A stretch of 64,000 bases of DNA from Flavobacteriales bacterium (lineage in GTDB: Bacteria > Bacteroidota > Bacteroidia > Flavobacteriales_F > PHOS-HE28). This document shows positions 30,211 to 38,965 of the stretch, piece by piece; positions within the stretch are counted from its first letter, which is position 1, and each line of letters begins with the position of its first letter. The DNA is taken from the NCBI GenBank assembly GCA_013360395.1, contig JABWBQ010000022.1:1-64000 (forward strand). Direction: 5' to 3'. Position numbers and translations under genes: made by a program. Under the pieces are notes generated by a model. It was not told where the DNA came from and did no database searches. It saw only the letters and a program-made list of their open reading frames with translations.

Positions 30211-30283
30211 TGCGGGGTGGAGCAGATGGTAGCTCGTCGGGCTCATAACCCGAAGGCCGTAGGTTCGAGTCCTACCCCCGCTA
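30211..30283 (+). tRNA. Initiator tRNA-fMet (CAT)
   Basis: A 73-base cloverleaf: acceptor TGCGGGG/CCCCGCT with an unpaired 1-72 position, D stem GAGC/GCTC, anticodon stem TCGGG/CCCGA with loop CTCATAA, T stem GTAGG/CCTAC with loop TTCGAGT, discriminator A, and no encoded CCA. The 1-72 mismatch and three consecutive G-C pairs next to the anticodon loop identify the initiator type. Confidence 0.93.
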
Positions 30284-30287
30284 CAAG

Positions 30288-30314
30288 AGAGCCCGGTCCG
30301 CAAGGCCGGGCTCT
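30288..30314 (+). terminator. Hairpin terminator after the tRNA
   Basis: AGAGCCCGG (30288-30296) and CCGGGCTCT (30306-30314) form a perfect 9-bp stem with a 9-base loop directly after the tRNA; TTC follows. It sits in the 43-bp gap before era. Confidence 0.7.
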
Positions 30315-30326
30315 TCACTTGCCCCC

Positions 30327-31202
30327 ATGAGCCACCGCGCCGGCTTCGTCAACATCATCGGCCTGCCCAACGCGGGCAAGAGCACGCTGCTGAACGCACT
30401 GCTCGGCGAACCGCTGGCCATCACCAACCCCAAGGCGCAGACCACCCGCCACCGCATCCTCGGCCTGATCAACGGCCCCGGCCACCAGTTGGTGATCGGC
30501 GACACACCCGGCATCCTGGAGCCGCAGTACGGCCTGCAGGAGCGCATGATGGCCGCGGTGGACGAAGCCCTGCGCGATGCCGACCTTCTCGTGGTCCTGG
30601 TGGAACTGCACCAGCGCCCCGACCGCTCGCAGGCCCTGCTCGACCGCGCCCGTCGGGCCCGCTGCCCCCTGCTGGTGCTGGTGAACAAAGTGGACCTGGG
30701 CGGCGAGGCCGAGGTGTTGGAGGCCTGCCAGCGCTGGCAGCAGGCCCTGCCCCAGGCCAAGGTGGTGCCCGTGTCCGCGCTCCACGGCTTCCACATCGAG
30801 GAGCTGCGGCAGCATCTGGTGCAGGCCCTGCCCGAACACCCGCCCTACTTCCCCAAGGACGAGCTCAGCGACCGCAACATGCGCTTCTTCGTGGCCGAAC
30901 TGGTGCGCGAACGCATCCTCGCCCTCTACAAGCAGGAGGTGCCTTACAGCTGTGAGGTGGTGGTGAACAGCTACGAGGAGGGCGACACCCTCACCCGCAT
31001 CCAGGCGGACATCATGGTGATGCGCGAAGGCCAGAAGGCCATCCTCATCGGCGAGGGCGGCAGGGCCCTGCGCCGCCTGGGCACCCAGGCACGCGAGGCC
31101 ATCGAACGCTTCGTGGGCACCAAGGTCTTCCTCGACCTGAAGGTGAAGGCCGACCCCGACTGGCGGGAGGACATGAAGAAGCTGAGGAAATACGGATACT
31201 GA
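30327..31202 (+). CDS. era: GTPase Era
   Basis: A 291-residue protein. G1 is GLPNAGKSTLLNALLG, G2 TNPKAQTTRHRILG, G3 DTPGILEPQYGLQ, G4 NKVD, and G5 VSALHGFHIEEL. The C-terminal KH domain contains VVVNSYEEGDTLTRIQADIMVMREGQKAILIGEGGRALRRLG. Era binds 16S rRNA and assists 30S maturation. It starts 44 bp after the tRNA and is followed 100 bp later by der, a second ribosome-assembly GTPase. The final FLDLKVKADPDWREDMKKLRKYGY is typical of the family. Confidence 0.98.
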   Translation: MSHRAGFVNIIGLPNAGKSTLLNALLGEPLAITNPKAQTTRHRILGLINGPGHQLVIGDTPGILEPQYGLQERMMAAVDEALRDADLLVVLVELHQRPDRSQALLDRARRARCPLLVLVNKVDLGGEAEVLEACQRWQQALPQAKVVPVSALHGFHIEELRQHLVQALPEHPPYFPKDELSDRNMRFFVAELVRERILALYKQEVPYSCEVVVNSYEEGDTLTRIQADIMVMREGQKAILIGEGGRALRRLGTQAREAIERFVGTKVFLDLKVKADPDWREDMKKLRKYGY

Positions 31203-31302
31203 TGAGAGCGGCGGGCGAGCGACGGGTGGTGAACGCGTTCCTTCCGGGACGACGGCATCCCCGTGCGCCATTCCCCATGCACCGCTCGCCACTCCCCGGG
31301 AC

Positions 31303-32607
31303 ATGAGCAACATCGTCGCCATCGTGGGCCGCCCGAACGTGGGCAAGAGCACCCTGTTCAACCGCCTCACCGAGCAGCAGGAGGCCATCACCGATCCCAC
31401 CGCCGGCACCACCCGCGACCGGCACTACGGCCAGGTGGAATGGACCGGCACGACGTTCAGCATCATCGACACCGGCGGCTACGTCACCGGCAGCGACGAC
31501 GTGTTCGAGTCCGAGATCCGGCGGCAGGTGGAGCTCGCCATCGATGAGGCCGACGCGATCCTCTTCCTGGTGGACGTGCGCCAGGGCCTCACGCCAATGG
31601 ACGAGGCCATCGCCGGCATGCTGCGCAAGGCGCGCAAGCCGGTGCTCCTGGTGGCCAACAAGGTGGATACGGGTGACAAGCAGGCCGATGCCGGCGAGTT
31701 CTACGCGCTGGGCATGGGCGAGGTGCACTGCATCAGCGCCCAGAGCGGCTCCGGCACCGGCGACCTGCTGGACACGCTCGTGGCCGGGTTCCGCAAGCCC
31801 AGCGCCGAGACCCTGCCCGATGTGCCCAAGCTGGCCATCGTGGGCCGGCCCAACGTGGGGAAGTCCTCGCTGGTGAACGCCCTGCTGGGCCGCCAGCAGA
31901 ACATCGTGACCCCCGTGGCCGGCACCACGCGCGACCCCATCCACACCCGCTACAACGTGTTCGGCTTCGATGTGGTGCTGCTGGACACCGCCGGCATCCG
32001 CAAACGCCAGCGCGTGAACGAGGACATCGAGTTCTACAGCGTAGTGCGCTCGGTGCGGGCCATCGAGGACAGTGACGTGTGCCTGCTGCTGGTGGACGCC
32101 ACCGAAGGCGTGCAGCAGCAGGACCTGCACATCTTCTCCATCATCGCGCGCAATGGCAAGGGCGTGGTGGTGGTGGTGAACAAGTGGGACCTGGTACCCA
32201 AGGAGACCAACACCATGAAGGCCTTCGAAGCCGAGGTGCGGCAGCGCCTGGCCCCCTTCACCGACGTGCCCGTGGTGTTCACCTCGGTGCTGGAGAAACA
32301 GCGCATCCACAAGGTGATGGAACTGGCCATGCAGGTGCATGCCGACCGCGCCCGCAAGATCCCAACACGCCAGCTCAACGACGTGATGCTGCCCGAGGTG
32401 GAGCGCATGGGGCCGCCCATGTACAAGGGGAAGACCGTGCGCATCAAGTTCATCAACCAGCTGCCCACGCCCGTGCCCTCCTTCGCCTTCTACGCCAACC
32501 TGCCGCAGTACATCAAGGCGCCCTACGTCCGCTTCCTGGAGAACAAGCTGCGCCAGCACTTCCGCTTCACCGGCGTGCCCGTGCGCATCTTCCTGCGCAA
32601 GAAGTGA
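31303..32607 (+). CDS. der: GTPase Der (EngA)
   Basis: A 434-residue protein with two tandem G domains: first GRPNVGKSTLFNRLTEQ with DTGGYV and NKVD; second GRPNVGKSSLVNALLG with DTAGIRKRQRVNEDIEFYS and NKWD. A C-terminal KH-like domain carries PPMYKGKTVRIKFINQLPTPVPSFAFYAN and FLENKLRQHFRFTGVPVRIFLRKK. Der acts in 50S subunit maturation. Nothing is unusual. Confidence 0.98.
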   Translation: MSNIVAIVGRPNVGKSTLFNRLTEQQEAITDPTAGTTRDRHYGQVEWTGTTFSIIDTGGYVTGSDDVFESEIRRQVELAIDEADAILFLVDVRQGLTPMDEAIAGMLRKARKPVLLVANKVDTGDKQADAGEFYALGMGEVHCISAQSGSGTGDLLDTLVAGFRKPSAETLPDVPKLAIVGRPNVGKSSLVNALLGRQQNIVTPVAGTTRDPIHTRYNVFGFDVVLLDTAGIRKRQRVNEDIEFYSVVRSVRAIEDSDVCLLLVDATEGVQQQDLHIFSIIARNGKGVVVVVNKWDLVPKETNTMKAFEAEVRQRLAPFTDVPVVFTSVLEKQRIHKVMELAMQVHADRARKIPTRQLNDVMLPEVERMGPPMYKGKTVRIKFINQLPTPVPSFAFYANLPQYIKAPYVRFLENKLRQHFRFTGVPVRIFLRKK

Positions 32608-32661
32608 GGGATGCCGGTCGGGGAGCGTCGCGCCCCACGGCCGCCTGAGCGGGGCAACCGC

Positions 32662-32669
32662 TACCTTGG
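32662..32669 (+). promoter_or_regulatory. -7-like box TACCTTGG
   Basis: One mismatch from TAnnTTTG, 4 bp before the ATG at 32674. A leader this short would make the transcript nearly leaderless, so the assignment is tentative. Confidence 0.4.
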
Positions 32670-32673
32670 CCAC

Positions 32674-33225
32674 ATGCTTCGGCGTGCCGCCCCCTGGCTG
32701 TTGATCCTGGCGATGACCGCCCTGGGCTACGCGCAGTTCGGCGCCCTCCTGCGCTTCGAGCGGCAGCGTGCGGCGGCGCAACGGGCCATCAAGCTGCGGC
32801 TCAAGCAGGGCGTCCCCGAGGAGGAGCTCACCACCTTCACCCTCACCGGTGCCCAGCTGCGCGGCCTGCACTGGGTGAAGCCGGAGCGCGAGTTCAGGCT
32901 CGCCGACGGGCGCATGTTCGACGTGGTGCACCGCAAGGACCTGCCGGACGGCACGGTGCTGCTGCGCTGCATCGCCGACCATCAGGAGACGGCCCTCTTC
33001 GCCGGGCTGAAGGAACACGTGGCACGCGACCTCGAAGGCCGGGCACCCGGCACCCGGGAACGTGTGGTGCACCTGCTGCTGGGCCTGGCAGGCCCACCGA
33101 GCGGACCGGCCCTGCCCGTATGCGGGGCCGACGCCGTGGACCTTCCCGGCGTGCGCGACGGCGTCCCGTCCGAGGGATGGACCCTGGAGCACCTGCGACC
33201 ACCCGAGCTTCCTGCGGTCGGTTGA
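32674..33225 (+). CDS. Small membrane-anchored hypothetical protein
   Basis: A 183-residue protein from the ATG at 32674, which begins the hydrophobic N-terminal anchor (MLRRAAPWLLILAMTALGYAQ). A short charged linker and a small soluble domain follow (EEELTTFTLTGAQLRGLHWVKPEREFRLADGRMFDVVHR, then DGTVLLRCIADHQETALFAGL). Two Cys are in the periplasmic part. The family is not recognised. It lies 98 bp upstream of, and on the same strand as, a TonB-dependent receptor, a pairing that suggests a related role in uptake, but no binding motif is visible. Confidence 0.7.
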   Translation: MLRRAAPWLLILAMTALGYAQFGALLRFERQRAAAQRAIKLRLKQGVPEEELTTFTLTGAQLRGLHWVKPEREFRLADGRMFDVVHRKDLPDGTVLLRCIADHQETALFAGLKEHVARDLEGRAPGTRERVVHLLLGLAGPPSGPALPVCGADAVDLPGVRDGVPSEGWTLEHLRPPELPAVG

Positions 33226-33323
33226 CCCACGTCCCCATCCGGGGAGGACGGCGGGCACCCTGCGGCGCGGTGGACCGTGCCCAACAGGGTGTGCGTTCCC
33301 CGGTCCATTCATCCCATCCCAAA

Positions 33324-35735
33324 ATGTACTGGAGCAAGACCCTTCCGGTCCTCGCCCTCCTGCTATCCTTCCCTGCGGCCAAGGCCCAGGTGGTGCAGGT
33401 GGTGGACCGGGACGACCAAAGGCCCCTCGAAGGGGTCGTCATCACCGGCAGCGACCCGGCCACGGGGCGCATGACCGACGCACGCGGGCGCGCCGCCATC
33501 GGCGACCTGCGAGGCGATACCCTCACCTTCACCACCCTGGGCTATGCCGAACAGCGGCTTCCCAGGACCGCCCTCACCGCGGCCGATGCCCGTGTGGAGA
33601 TGCGCGCCCTGCCCTTCACCCTGCGCGAGGCCGTGGTGAGCGTGAACCGCTGGGAGCAGGCCTCCGAGCGGGTCCCCGACCGCATCACCGTGATGCGGCC
33701 CCGCGACGTGGCTTTGTACAACCCCGGCACCTCGGCCGACATGCTGCAACGCACCGGCGAGGTCTTCATGCAGAAGAGCCAGCTGGGTGGCGGAAGCCCC
33801 ATGATCCGAGGCTTCGCGGCCAACCGTCTGCTCATCGTGGTGGACGGGGTGCGCATGAACAATGCCATCTACCGCTCGGGCAACCTGCAGAACATCATCA
33901 GCACCGACGCCAACGCCATCGAACGCGCCGAAGTGGTCCACGGCCCCGGCGCGATGACCTACGGCAGCGATGCCATCGGCGGTGTCATGGACTTCCACAT
34001 GCTCCGCCCCCGCTTCAGCCAGGACAGCAGCCTGCTGCTGCGCGGTGGGGCGATGGCGCGCTACGGCAGTGCCGCCAACGAGTTCGGCGGCAACGTGAAC
34101 ATCGGCCTCGGCGGCCGGCGCGTGGCCTTCGTGGGCAGCTCCTCCTTCAACCGGTTCGGCGACCTGCGCACGGGCTCGGTGGGTCCTTCGGACTACCAGC
34201 GACCTTGGTACACGGAGACCATCAACGGCGTGGATTCCATGGTCACCAACGATGATCCGGACCTGCAGGTCGGCAGCGGCTACGACAACATCAACCTGTT
34301 CGGCAAGATCGCCTTCAGGCCGGTGGATGCCTTGGAGATCGGCCTCAACGTTCACCACAGCACCACCTCCGACGTGCCGCGCTACGACCGCCTCACCGAA
34401 TTGCGGAGCGGGAAGCCGCGCGCTGCCGTGTGGTTCTATGGACCGCAACGCTGGACCATGGGCGCGCTCACCGTGAAACACACCGCCCGGAAAGGCCCAT
34501 GGAACACCGCAAGGCTCAGTGTGGCCTACCAGGATTACGAGGAGAGCCGCAATGACCGCCGGTTCGGCAAGACGAGCCTGCGCACGCAGGCCGAGCATGT
34601 GACCGGCGTGTACATCAACCTCGACATGGAACGTGAACTGAAAGGCCGCGGGCAGCTGTTCTACGGCGCGGAGTTCGTCACCAACGCGGTGGGCTCCACC
34701 GGCAGGACCGTGGACCAGGAGTCCGGTGAAGAGGAGGTGATCGCCCCACGCTATCCGGACGGTTCGTCCTGGAGCACCGGTTCGGTGTACGCCGGGACGA
34801 TGTACGACCTGGCGGAGCGATTCACCCTTTCGGCCGGACTGCGTTTCAACTGGAGCGCGCTGGACTGCCGCTTCGACACCAGCCTGTTCCCCTATCCGGC
34901 CACCGGGACCGAACTGAGCAACACGGCGCTCACCGGCAACCTGGGCCTGGCCTATCGCCCGGGCACGGACTGGAAGATCGCGCTCGACCTGAGCACCGGC
35001 TTCCGCGCACCGAACATCGACGACATCGGCAAGGTGTTCGACAGCGAGCCGGGCGCTGTGATCGTGCCCAACCCCGATCTGGCACCGGAGTACGCGTACA
35101 GCGCCGAACTGGGCGTGGAGAAGGTGGTTTCCGACCGGGTGCGGGTGCGCGGCAGCGGGTACTACGTGCTGCTGGACAACGCCATGGTACGCCGGCCCTT
35201 CACGCTCAACGGCCAGGACAGCACCCTCTACGACGGGGAGCTCAGCCGCGTGGACGCCATCCAGAACGCCGCGCAGGCCACCGTCATCGGCTGCATGCTA
35301 TCGGTGGAGGCCAGGGTGTGGTCCGGCCTGGGCATCGACCTGCGGCTGAACTGGCAGGACGGGGTGGAGCAGGACGACGACAACACCACCGATGTGCCCC
35401 TGCGCCATTCGCCACCGCCCTTCGGCAGCGCGGGCATCTCGTGGCAGCAGGGCCGGGTGCGTGCCCGGTTCTTCGCCGACATCAGCGACGGCTTCAGCTA
35501 CCAGGACCTGCCGCCCAGTGAGCAGGGCAAGACCATCTACGCCCTGGACGCCAACGGCGACCCCTACGCACCGTCGTGGTACACCCTGAACATCAACGGC
35601 AGTTATCAGCTGAACAAGGTGCTGCTGATCAGTGCCGGAGTGGAGAACATCACCGACCAACGTTATCGCCCGTATTCCTCCGGCATCTCGGCGCCGGGCC
35701 GGAACTTCACGTTGGGGCTGCGCGCTTCGTTCTGA
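33324..35735 (+). CDS. TonB-dependent outer-membrane receptor
   Basis: An 803-residue protein: signal peptide (MYWSKTLPVLALLLSFPAAKA|Q), a carboxypeptidase-D-like N-domain (VVQVVDRDDQRPLEGVVITGSDPATGRMTDARG), a plug domain (SADMLQRTGEVFMQKSQLGGGSPMIRGFAANRLLIVVDGVRMNNAIYRSG, then VVHGPGAMTYGSDAIGGVMDF) and a 22-strand-type barrel ending YRPYSSGISAPGRNFTLGLRASF, with a terminal Phe. The plug and NPDLAPEYAYSAELGVEK region resemble haem/iron-siderophore receptors, but the substrate cannot be fixed. It takes energy from TonB-ExbBD, not encoded here. Confidence 0.93.
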   Translation: MYWSKTLPVLALLLSFPAAKAQVVQVVDRDDQRPLEGVVITGSDPATGRMTDARGRAAIGDLRGDTLTFTTLGYAEQRLPRTALTAADARVEMRALPFTLREAVVSVNRWEQASERVPDRITVMRPRDVALYNPGTSADMLQRTGEVFMQKSQLGGGSPMIRGFAANRLLIVVDGVRMNNAIYRSGNLQNIISTDANAIERAEVVHGPGAMTYGSDAIGGVMDFHMLRPRFSQDSSLLLRGGAMARYGSAANEFGGNVNIGLGGRRVAFVGSSSFNRFGDLRTGSVGPSDYQRPWYTETINGVDSMVTNDDPDLQVGSGYDNINLFGKIAFRPVDALEIGLNVHHSTTSDVPRYDRLTELRSGKPRAAVWFYGPQRWTMGALTVKHTARKGPWNTARLSVAYQDYEESRNDRRFGKTSLRTQAEHVTGVYINLDMERELKGRGQLFYGAEFVTNAVGSTGRTVDQESGEEEVIAPRYPDGSSWSTGSVYAGTMYDLAERFTLSAGLRFNWSALDCRFDTSLFPYPATGTELSNTALTGNLGLAYRPGTDWKIALDLSTGFRAPNIDDIGKVFDSEPGAVIVPNPDLAPEYAYSAELGVEKVVSDRVRVRGSGYYVLLDNAMVRRPFTLNGQDSTLYDGELSRVDAIQNAAQATVIGCMLSVEARVWSGLGIDLRLNWQDGVEQDDDNTTDVPLRHSPPPFGSAGISWQQGRVRARFFADISDGFSYQDLPPSEQGKTIYALDANGDPYAPSWYTLNINGSYQLNKVLLISAGVENITDQRYRPYSSGISAPGRNFTLGLRASF

Positions 35736-35756
35736 CGAACGTACGGAGCGCAATGG

Positions 35757-35789
35757 CTGGCCCGGGTGTGCACGTCACATCCGGGCCAG
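35757..35789. terminator. Shared hairpin between convergent genes
   Basis: CTGGCCCGG (35757-35765) and CCGGGCCAG (35781-35789) form a perfect 9-bp stem with a 15-base loop, 22 bp after the receptor stop. It overlaps the last codons of the convergent PLP enzyme gene, so it may end both transcripts. Confidence 0.55.
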
Positions 35790-36941
35790 TGCGTTCTCCA
35801 GGTCGGCGATCAGCACAGCGGGGTCCTCCAGGCCGATGTACAGGCGCACCAGGGTGAAGGGCAGTTCGGTGTAGTACCCGCTGGGGCCCTTGAGCGCGCA
35901 CACCGGCCATTGCAGGCTTTCGTGGCCGCCCCAGCTCACGGCGATGAGGAAGCGGCGCAGGTGGTCGCAGAAGCGCTCCACGGCGGCCTCGTCAGGGGCG
36001 TCCAGGTCAATGGTCATGAGCCCGGCGCAGCGGCGCATCTGTCGGCGGGCCAGCGCATGCTGGGGGTGGCTCTCCAGCCCCGGCCAGTGCACCTTGCGCA
36101 CCCTGGGGTGGGCCTCCAGGAATCGCGCCACCCGTTCGGCGGAATCGGCACTGCGGCCCACGCGCAGTTCCAACGTGCGCAGGCCACGCATCAGCAGCCA
36201 GGCATCGTGCGGGCCGGGCACCGCGCCCAGGGTCATGAACTCGCGCGCCATCACCTGCCGCATGTGCGCCGCGCTGCCCGCCAGCACCCCGCACACCACG
36301 TCGCTGTGACCGTTGAGGTACTTGGTGCCCGAATGCGCCACCAGATCGATGCCCAGGTCGATGGGGTTCTGGAACAGCGGGCTGCTGTAGCTGTTGTCGC
36401 AGAGGGTGACGATCCCCTTCGCCCGGGCGATCGCCGCCACCGCGGCCAGGTCCTGCAGCTCGAAGGTGAGCGAGTTGGGGCTCTCGGTGATGAACATCCG
36501 GGTGTTGGGCCGGCTGGCACGCCGGTAGTTCTCCGCGTCGGTGCCGTCCACGAAGGTGGTCTCCACGCCGAAACGCACCAGCAGCTCGCCCAGCAGTTTG
36601 CGGGTCCAGCTGTACGGTTTGTGCACGCACACCACGTGGTCTCCCGCCCCGGTGAAGGCGACCACGGCCGCCGCGATCGCCGCGCTGCCGCTGCTGAAGA
36701 GCAGGGCGTCCTCGGCATGCTCCAGGGCGGCGAGCTTGCGGCGCACCATGGCCACCGTGGGGTTGTGGCCGCGCGTGTACAACGGCCGGTCGAACTCCTG
36801 CTGCACCACGGCGCGCATGGCGGCCACGGTGGGGTAGGCGAAATTGCCGCTCTGCACCACGGGCGGCACCACGGCATTGAACCCGGCGGCACGGTCCTCG
36901 CCCAGGTGGTTCAGGATGTGGGAAAGGTCGTCGGGGTCCAT
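35775..36941 (-). CDS. PLP-dependent Cys/Met metabolism enzyme (cystathionine lyase family)
   Basis: A 388-residue protein from the ATG at 36941. Signatures of the Cys/Met-metabolism PLP family are present: YTRGHNPTVAMVRRKLAALEHAEDALLFSSGSAAIAA, ITESPNSLTFELQDLAAVAAIA, the aspartate in TLCDNSYSSPLFQNPIDLGIDLVAHSGTKYLNGHSD (Lys binds PLP) and the C-terminal RLYIGLEDP. It could be cystathionine beta-lyase, gamma-lyase or methionine gamma-lyase. It stands alone between convergent and co-directional neighbours; the 354 bp upstream hold no clear promoter or gene. Confidence 0.93.
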   Translation of the reverse strand: MDPDDLSHILNHLGEDRAAGFNAVVPPVVQSGNFAYPTVAAMRAVVQQEFDRPLYTRGHNPTVAMVRRKLAALEHAEDALLFSSGSAAIAAAVVAFTGAGDHVVCVHKPYSWTRKLLGELLVRFGVETTFVDGTDAENYRRASRPNTRMFITESPNSLTFELQDLAAVAAIARAKGIVTLCDNSYSSPLFQNPIDLGIDLVAHSGTKYLNGHSDVVCGVLAGSAAHMRQVMAREFMTLGAVPGPHDAWLLMRGLRTLELRVGRSADSAERVARFLEAHPRVRKVHWPGLESHPQHALARRQMRRCAGLMTIDLDAPDEAAVERFCDHLRRFLIAVSWGGHESLQWPVCALKGPSGYYTELPFTLVRLYIGLEDPAVLIADLENALARM

Positions 36942-37295
36942 GGACGGGGTGATCGGTGCGGAAGTTATCGCGATCCCGACCGTTGGTCGTACCTCCCCCG
37001 AACGCACCGGTGCCGCGCGCGAACCACCCGGGATGGCCGGACGTGATGGCGTTGTTCATGGCCGCTGGATGCGGACCCGGGGTCGACCCGGACGGATGAC
37101 CGCTCCCGGCATGAAGGCGCGCACGCCCACAGGGCACCGGCCGACCGGAGCACCCACCGTTCCGCAGTCCACCTGACCACACACGGCGTCCACCGTCGAT
37201 CGGAGGTGGCGCTGGCCGGCTATGCGCGCGCCCCTGGTCGTAACGGGTCCGCATCATGGGCGGCAAGTGTGCTGCCGAACGTAGGTGACGGAGAC
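36942..37295. other. Intergenic stretch without recognisable feature
   Basis: These 354 bp separate the start of the PLP enzyme from the end of the AAA ATPase gene. Short open frames on both strands are Arg/Pro-rich and composition-driven. I see no gene, tRNA or clear -7 box. Confidence 0.5.
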
Positions 37296-38471
37296 CTACC
37301 GCAGCGCCCGTTCCAGATGCCCCCACAGCGTGCCGAGTGAACACACCCGGATGCCCTTGCCGTACGGAAAGTCGTCGGAGGTGGGTGTAACGATCAGTTG
37401 CACGGGAGCCTTCACCGCCTCGAACGCCAGTTGGTTGCCCTTGCTCAGCGAGGGCGAGTTGGTGGTCTTGATCTCCAGGGCGACGACCGGTCGCAGCGAC
37501 CGGGTGATCAACAGGTCGAGCTCCGAACCGTCGTGCGTGCGGAAATAGTGGAGCTCAGCGCGGCCCTTCAACCAGGCCCGCACTTGCTGGATCACGAAGC
37601 CCTCCCACGAATTGCCCGCCACGATCCCCGACCGCAGCGAGGCCAGGTCGTTGATGCGAAGCTGGCTGTGCAGGAGGCCGGTATCGGCGAAATACACCTT
37701 GGGGGCCGTGGTGAGCCTCTTGCGCAGGTTCATGTGGTAGCTGGGCAATACGTTGATGAGCATCGCCTGCTCGAACCACGAGAGGTAGCGCTTCACCGTT
37801 GGCCCGGTCATGCCGATGGACTTGGCGATCATGCTCATGTTGAGCGGTGCACCATGCACGGTGGCGAGCATGGCCAGCATCGCCCGTGTGTCCTTGGGAT
37901 CCGCGTTCAACCCCAGCACACGCATCTCCCGTTCGGTGAAGTCCCGCAGGTAGTCCTGCGTCCAGGTCGCCGCGCTCGCATCGCTCTGGGCCAGAAAGGC
38001 GCGCGGGAACCCACCGCGCAACCACAACTTATCCCGGTCGCGCTGCGCCACTTCGTGCAGACAGAACGGGTACAGATCCAGGTAGGCGATACGCCCGGCC
38101 AGTGATTCGGCGCTGCTTCTCACGATCTCCGGAGAGGAGGACCCCAGCAACAGGAACCTGCCGGCACGGCGGTCCCGATCGATCAGCGAACGCAACAGCG
38201 GGAACAGGTCCGGCTTGCGCTGCACCTCGTCGATCACCACCAGCTTCTTCCGATGCTCGTGAAGAAAAGCCTCCGCATCGCGCAGGCGCTCCAACGCGGC
38301 CGGGCTCTCCAGGTCCAGGTACAGCACCTCTCGTTGCGCGGCTTTGGCCAATTGCTTGGAGAAGGCCGTCTTCCCCACTTGCCGCGCGCCGAGGATGCCA
38401 ACAGCGGGCGCACGCTTCACAGCAGCGAGCGCATCAGCTTGCAGATAGCGCGTTCGTAGTCGGGTGGGCAT
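37296..38471 (-). CDS. DUF4143-type AAA ATPase
   Basis: A 391-residue protein from the ATG at 38471. The N-terminal AAA_14 domain has Walker A GARQVGKTAFSKQLAK, Walker B KKLVVIDEVQRKPDLFPLLRSLID and sensor GRFLLLGSSSPEI. The middle is a winged-helix-like part (LNMSMIAKSIGMTGPTVKRYLSWFEQAMLINVL) and the C-terminal DUF4143 domain has a nuclease-like DGSELDLLITRSLRPVVALEIKTTNS (E-D-E-K pattern). Members are widespread, often near mobile DNA, and poorly understood. A 37-bp dyad containing the predicted -7 box lies directly before the ATG, and a truncated paralogue follows upstream. Confidence 0.9.
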   Translation of the reverse strand: MPTRLRTRYLQADALAAVKRAPAVGILGARQVGKTAFSKQLAKAAQREVLYLDLESPAALERLRDAEAFLHEHRKKLVVIDEVQRKPDLFPLLRSLIDRDRRAGRFLLLGSSSPEIVRSSAESLAGRIAYLDLYPFCLHEVAQRDRDKLWLRGGFPRAFLAQSDASAATWTQDYLRDFTEREMRVLGLNADPKDTRAMLAMLATVHGAPLNMSMIAKSIGMTGPTVKRYLSWFEQAMLINVLPSYHMNLRKRLTTAPKVYFADTGLLHSQLRINDLASLRSGIVAGNSWEGFVIQQVRAWLKGRAELHYFRTHDGSELDLLITRSLRPVVALEIKTTNSPSLSKGNQLAFEAVKAPVQLIVTPTSDDFPYGKGIRVCSLGTLWGHLERALR

Positions 38472-38508
38472 GACCGCAAATCTAATATCAGATATTACAT
38501 CTGCGGTC
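38472..38508 (-). promoter_or_regulatory. 37-bp dyad operator overlapping a -7 box
   Basis: Outer arms GACCGCA (38472-38478) and TGCGGTC (38502-38508) and inner arms TAATATC (38483-38489) and GATATTA (38491-38497) share one centre at 38490. On the gene strand TAGATTTG (38477-38484) matches TAnnTTTG and lies 5 bp before the ATG at 38471. A repressor bound here would block transcription; the mRNA would be nearly leaderless. Confidence 0.75.
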
Positions 38509-38537
38509 TTAAATCGTGCACCGACCACACGTTCCGA

Positions 38538-38681
38538 TCACGGGAAAATGTGATGTGCCTGCTCCGCCAAGGTGGTCTTGCCCACCTGGCGCGGACCCAA
38601 AACGGCAACGGCGGGCCGCTCCGCCAGCCGTTCCGGGACAACGGGAGGCAGGCTTCTGGCTATCAGCGCATTAGCTGGCAT
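38538..38681 (-). pseudogene. Truncated DUF4143-type AAA ATPase fragment
   Basis: The frame from the ATG at 38681 gives 47 residues and stops at 38540. It contains ERPAVAVLGPRQVGKTTLAEQ, the start of an AAA_14 domain with Walker A, aligned with residues 1-45 of the intact neighbour (APAVGILGARQVGKTAFSKQ). No remaining domain follows, so it is a remnant of a paralogue. Its upstream region repeats the neighbour's operator. Coding sequence has diverged much more than the operator. Confidence 0.75.
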
Positions 38682-38718
38682 GACCGCAAATCAAATATCG
38701 GATGTTACAACTGCGGTA
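38682..38718 (-). promoter_or_regulatory. Second copy of the dyad operator
   Basis: Outer arms GACCGCA/TGCGGTA and inner arms AAATATC/GATGTTA are centred at 38700, exactly 210 bp from the first copy. About 35 of 40 bases including the adjoining CAT match the first copy, but the symmetry is weaker. Confidence 0.7.
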
Positions 38719-38965
38719 AGGAGCGATCCGCCCTTGGCCAGCGCGACTTTCCGGTGCGGGAGACCTCGGCCACGGGATAGCCGTTCGGCCGTACCGAACG
38801 CGAGGCCCATGCGGTACCGGTCACGCAGGTCATGGCACAGATCCGCGCCAAGCGACGGACACGCCATACCGCTCGCGCCAACAAAAGCGGATCCTCGTGC
38901 AACCCGGGCGACCGGCCTGATAACCCGAGCCGCGTTCCGGGTATGAACCACCAAACCACGAGATC
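38719..38965. other. Intergenic stretch
   Basis: These 247 bp lie between the operator copy and the small secreted protein gene. Open frames are Arg-rich and look like composition effects. I see no supported gene. Confidence 0.45.

Noticed and set aside
30211-30283. Elongator tRNA-Met or tRNA-Ile2
   Set aside because: The unpaired 1-72 position and GGG/CCC anticodon-stem pairs fit the initiator tRNA.
38691-38954. Minus-strand 87-residue frame upstream of the DUF4143 remnant
   Set aside because: Overlaps the operator copy and shows no family features.
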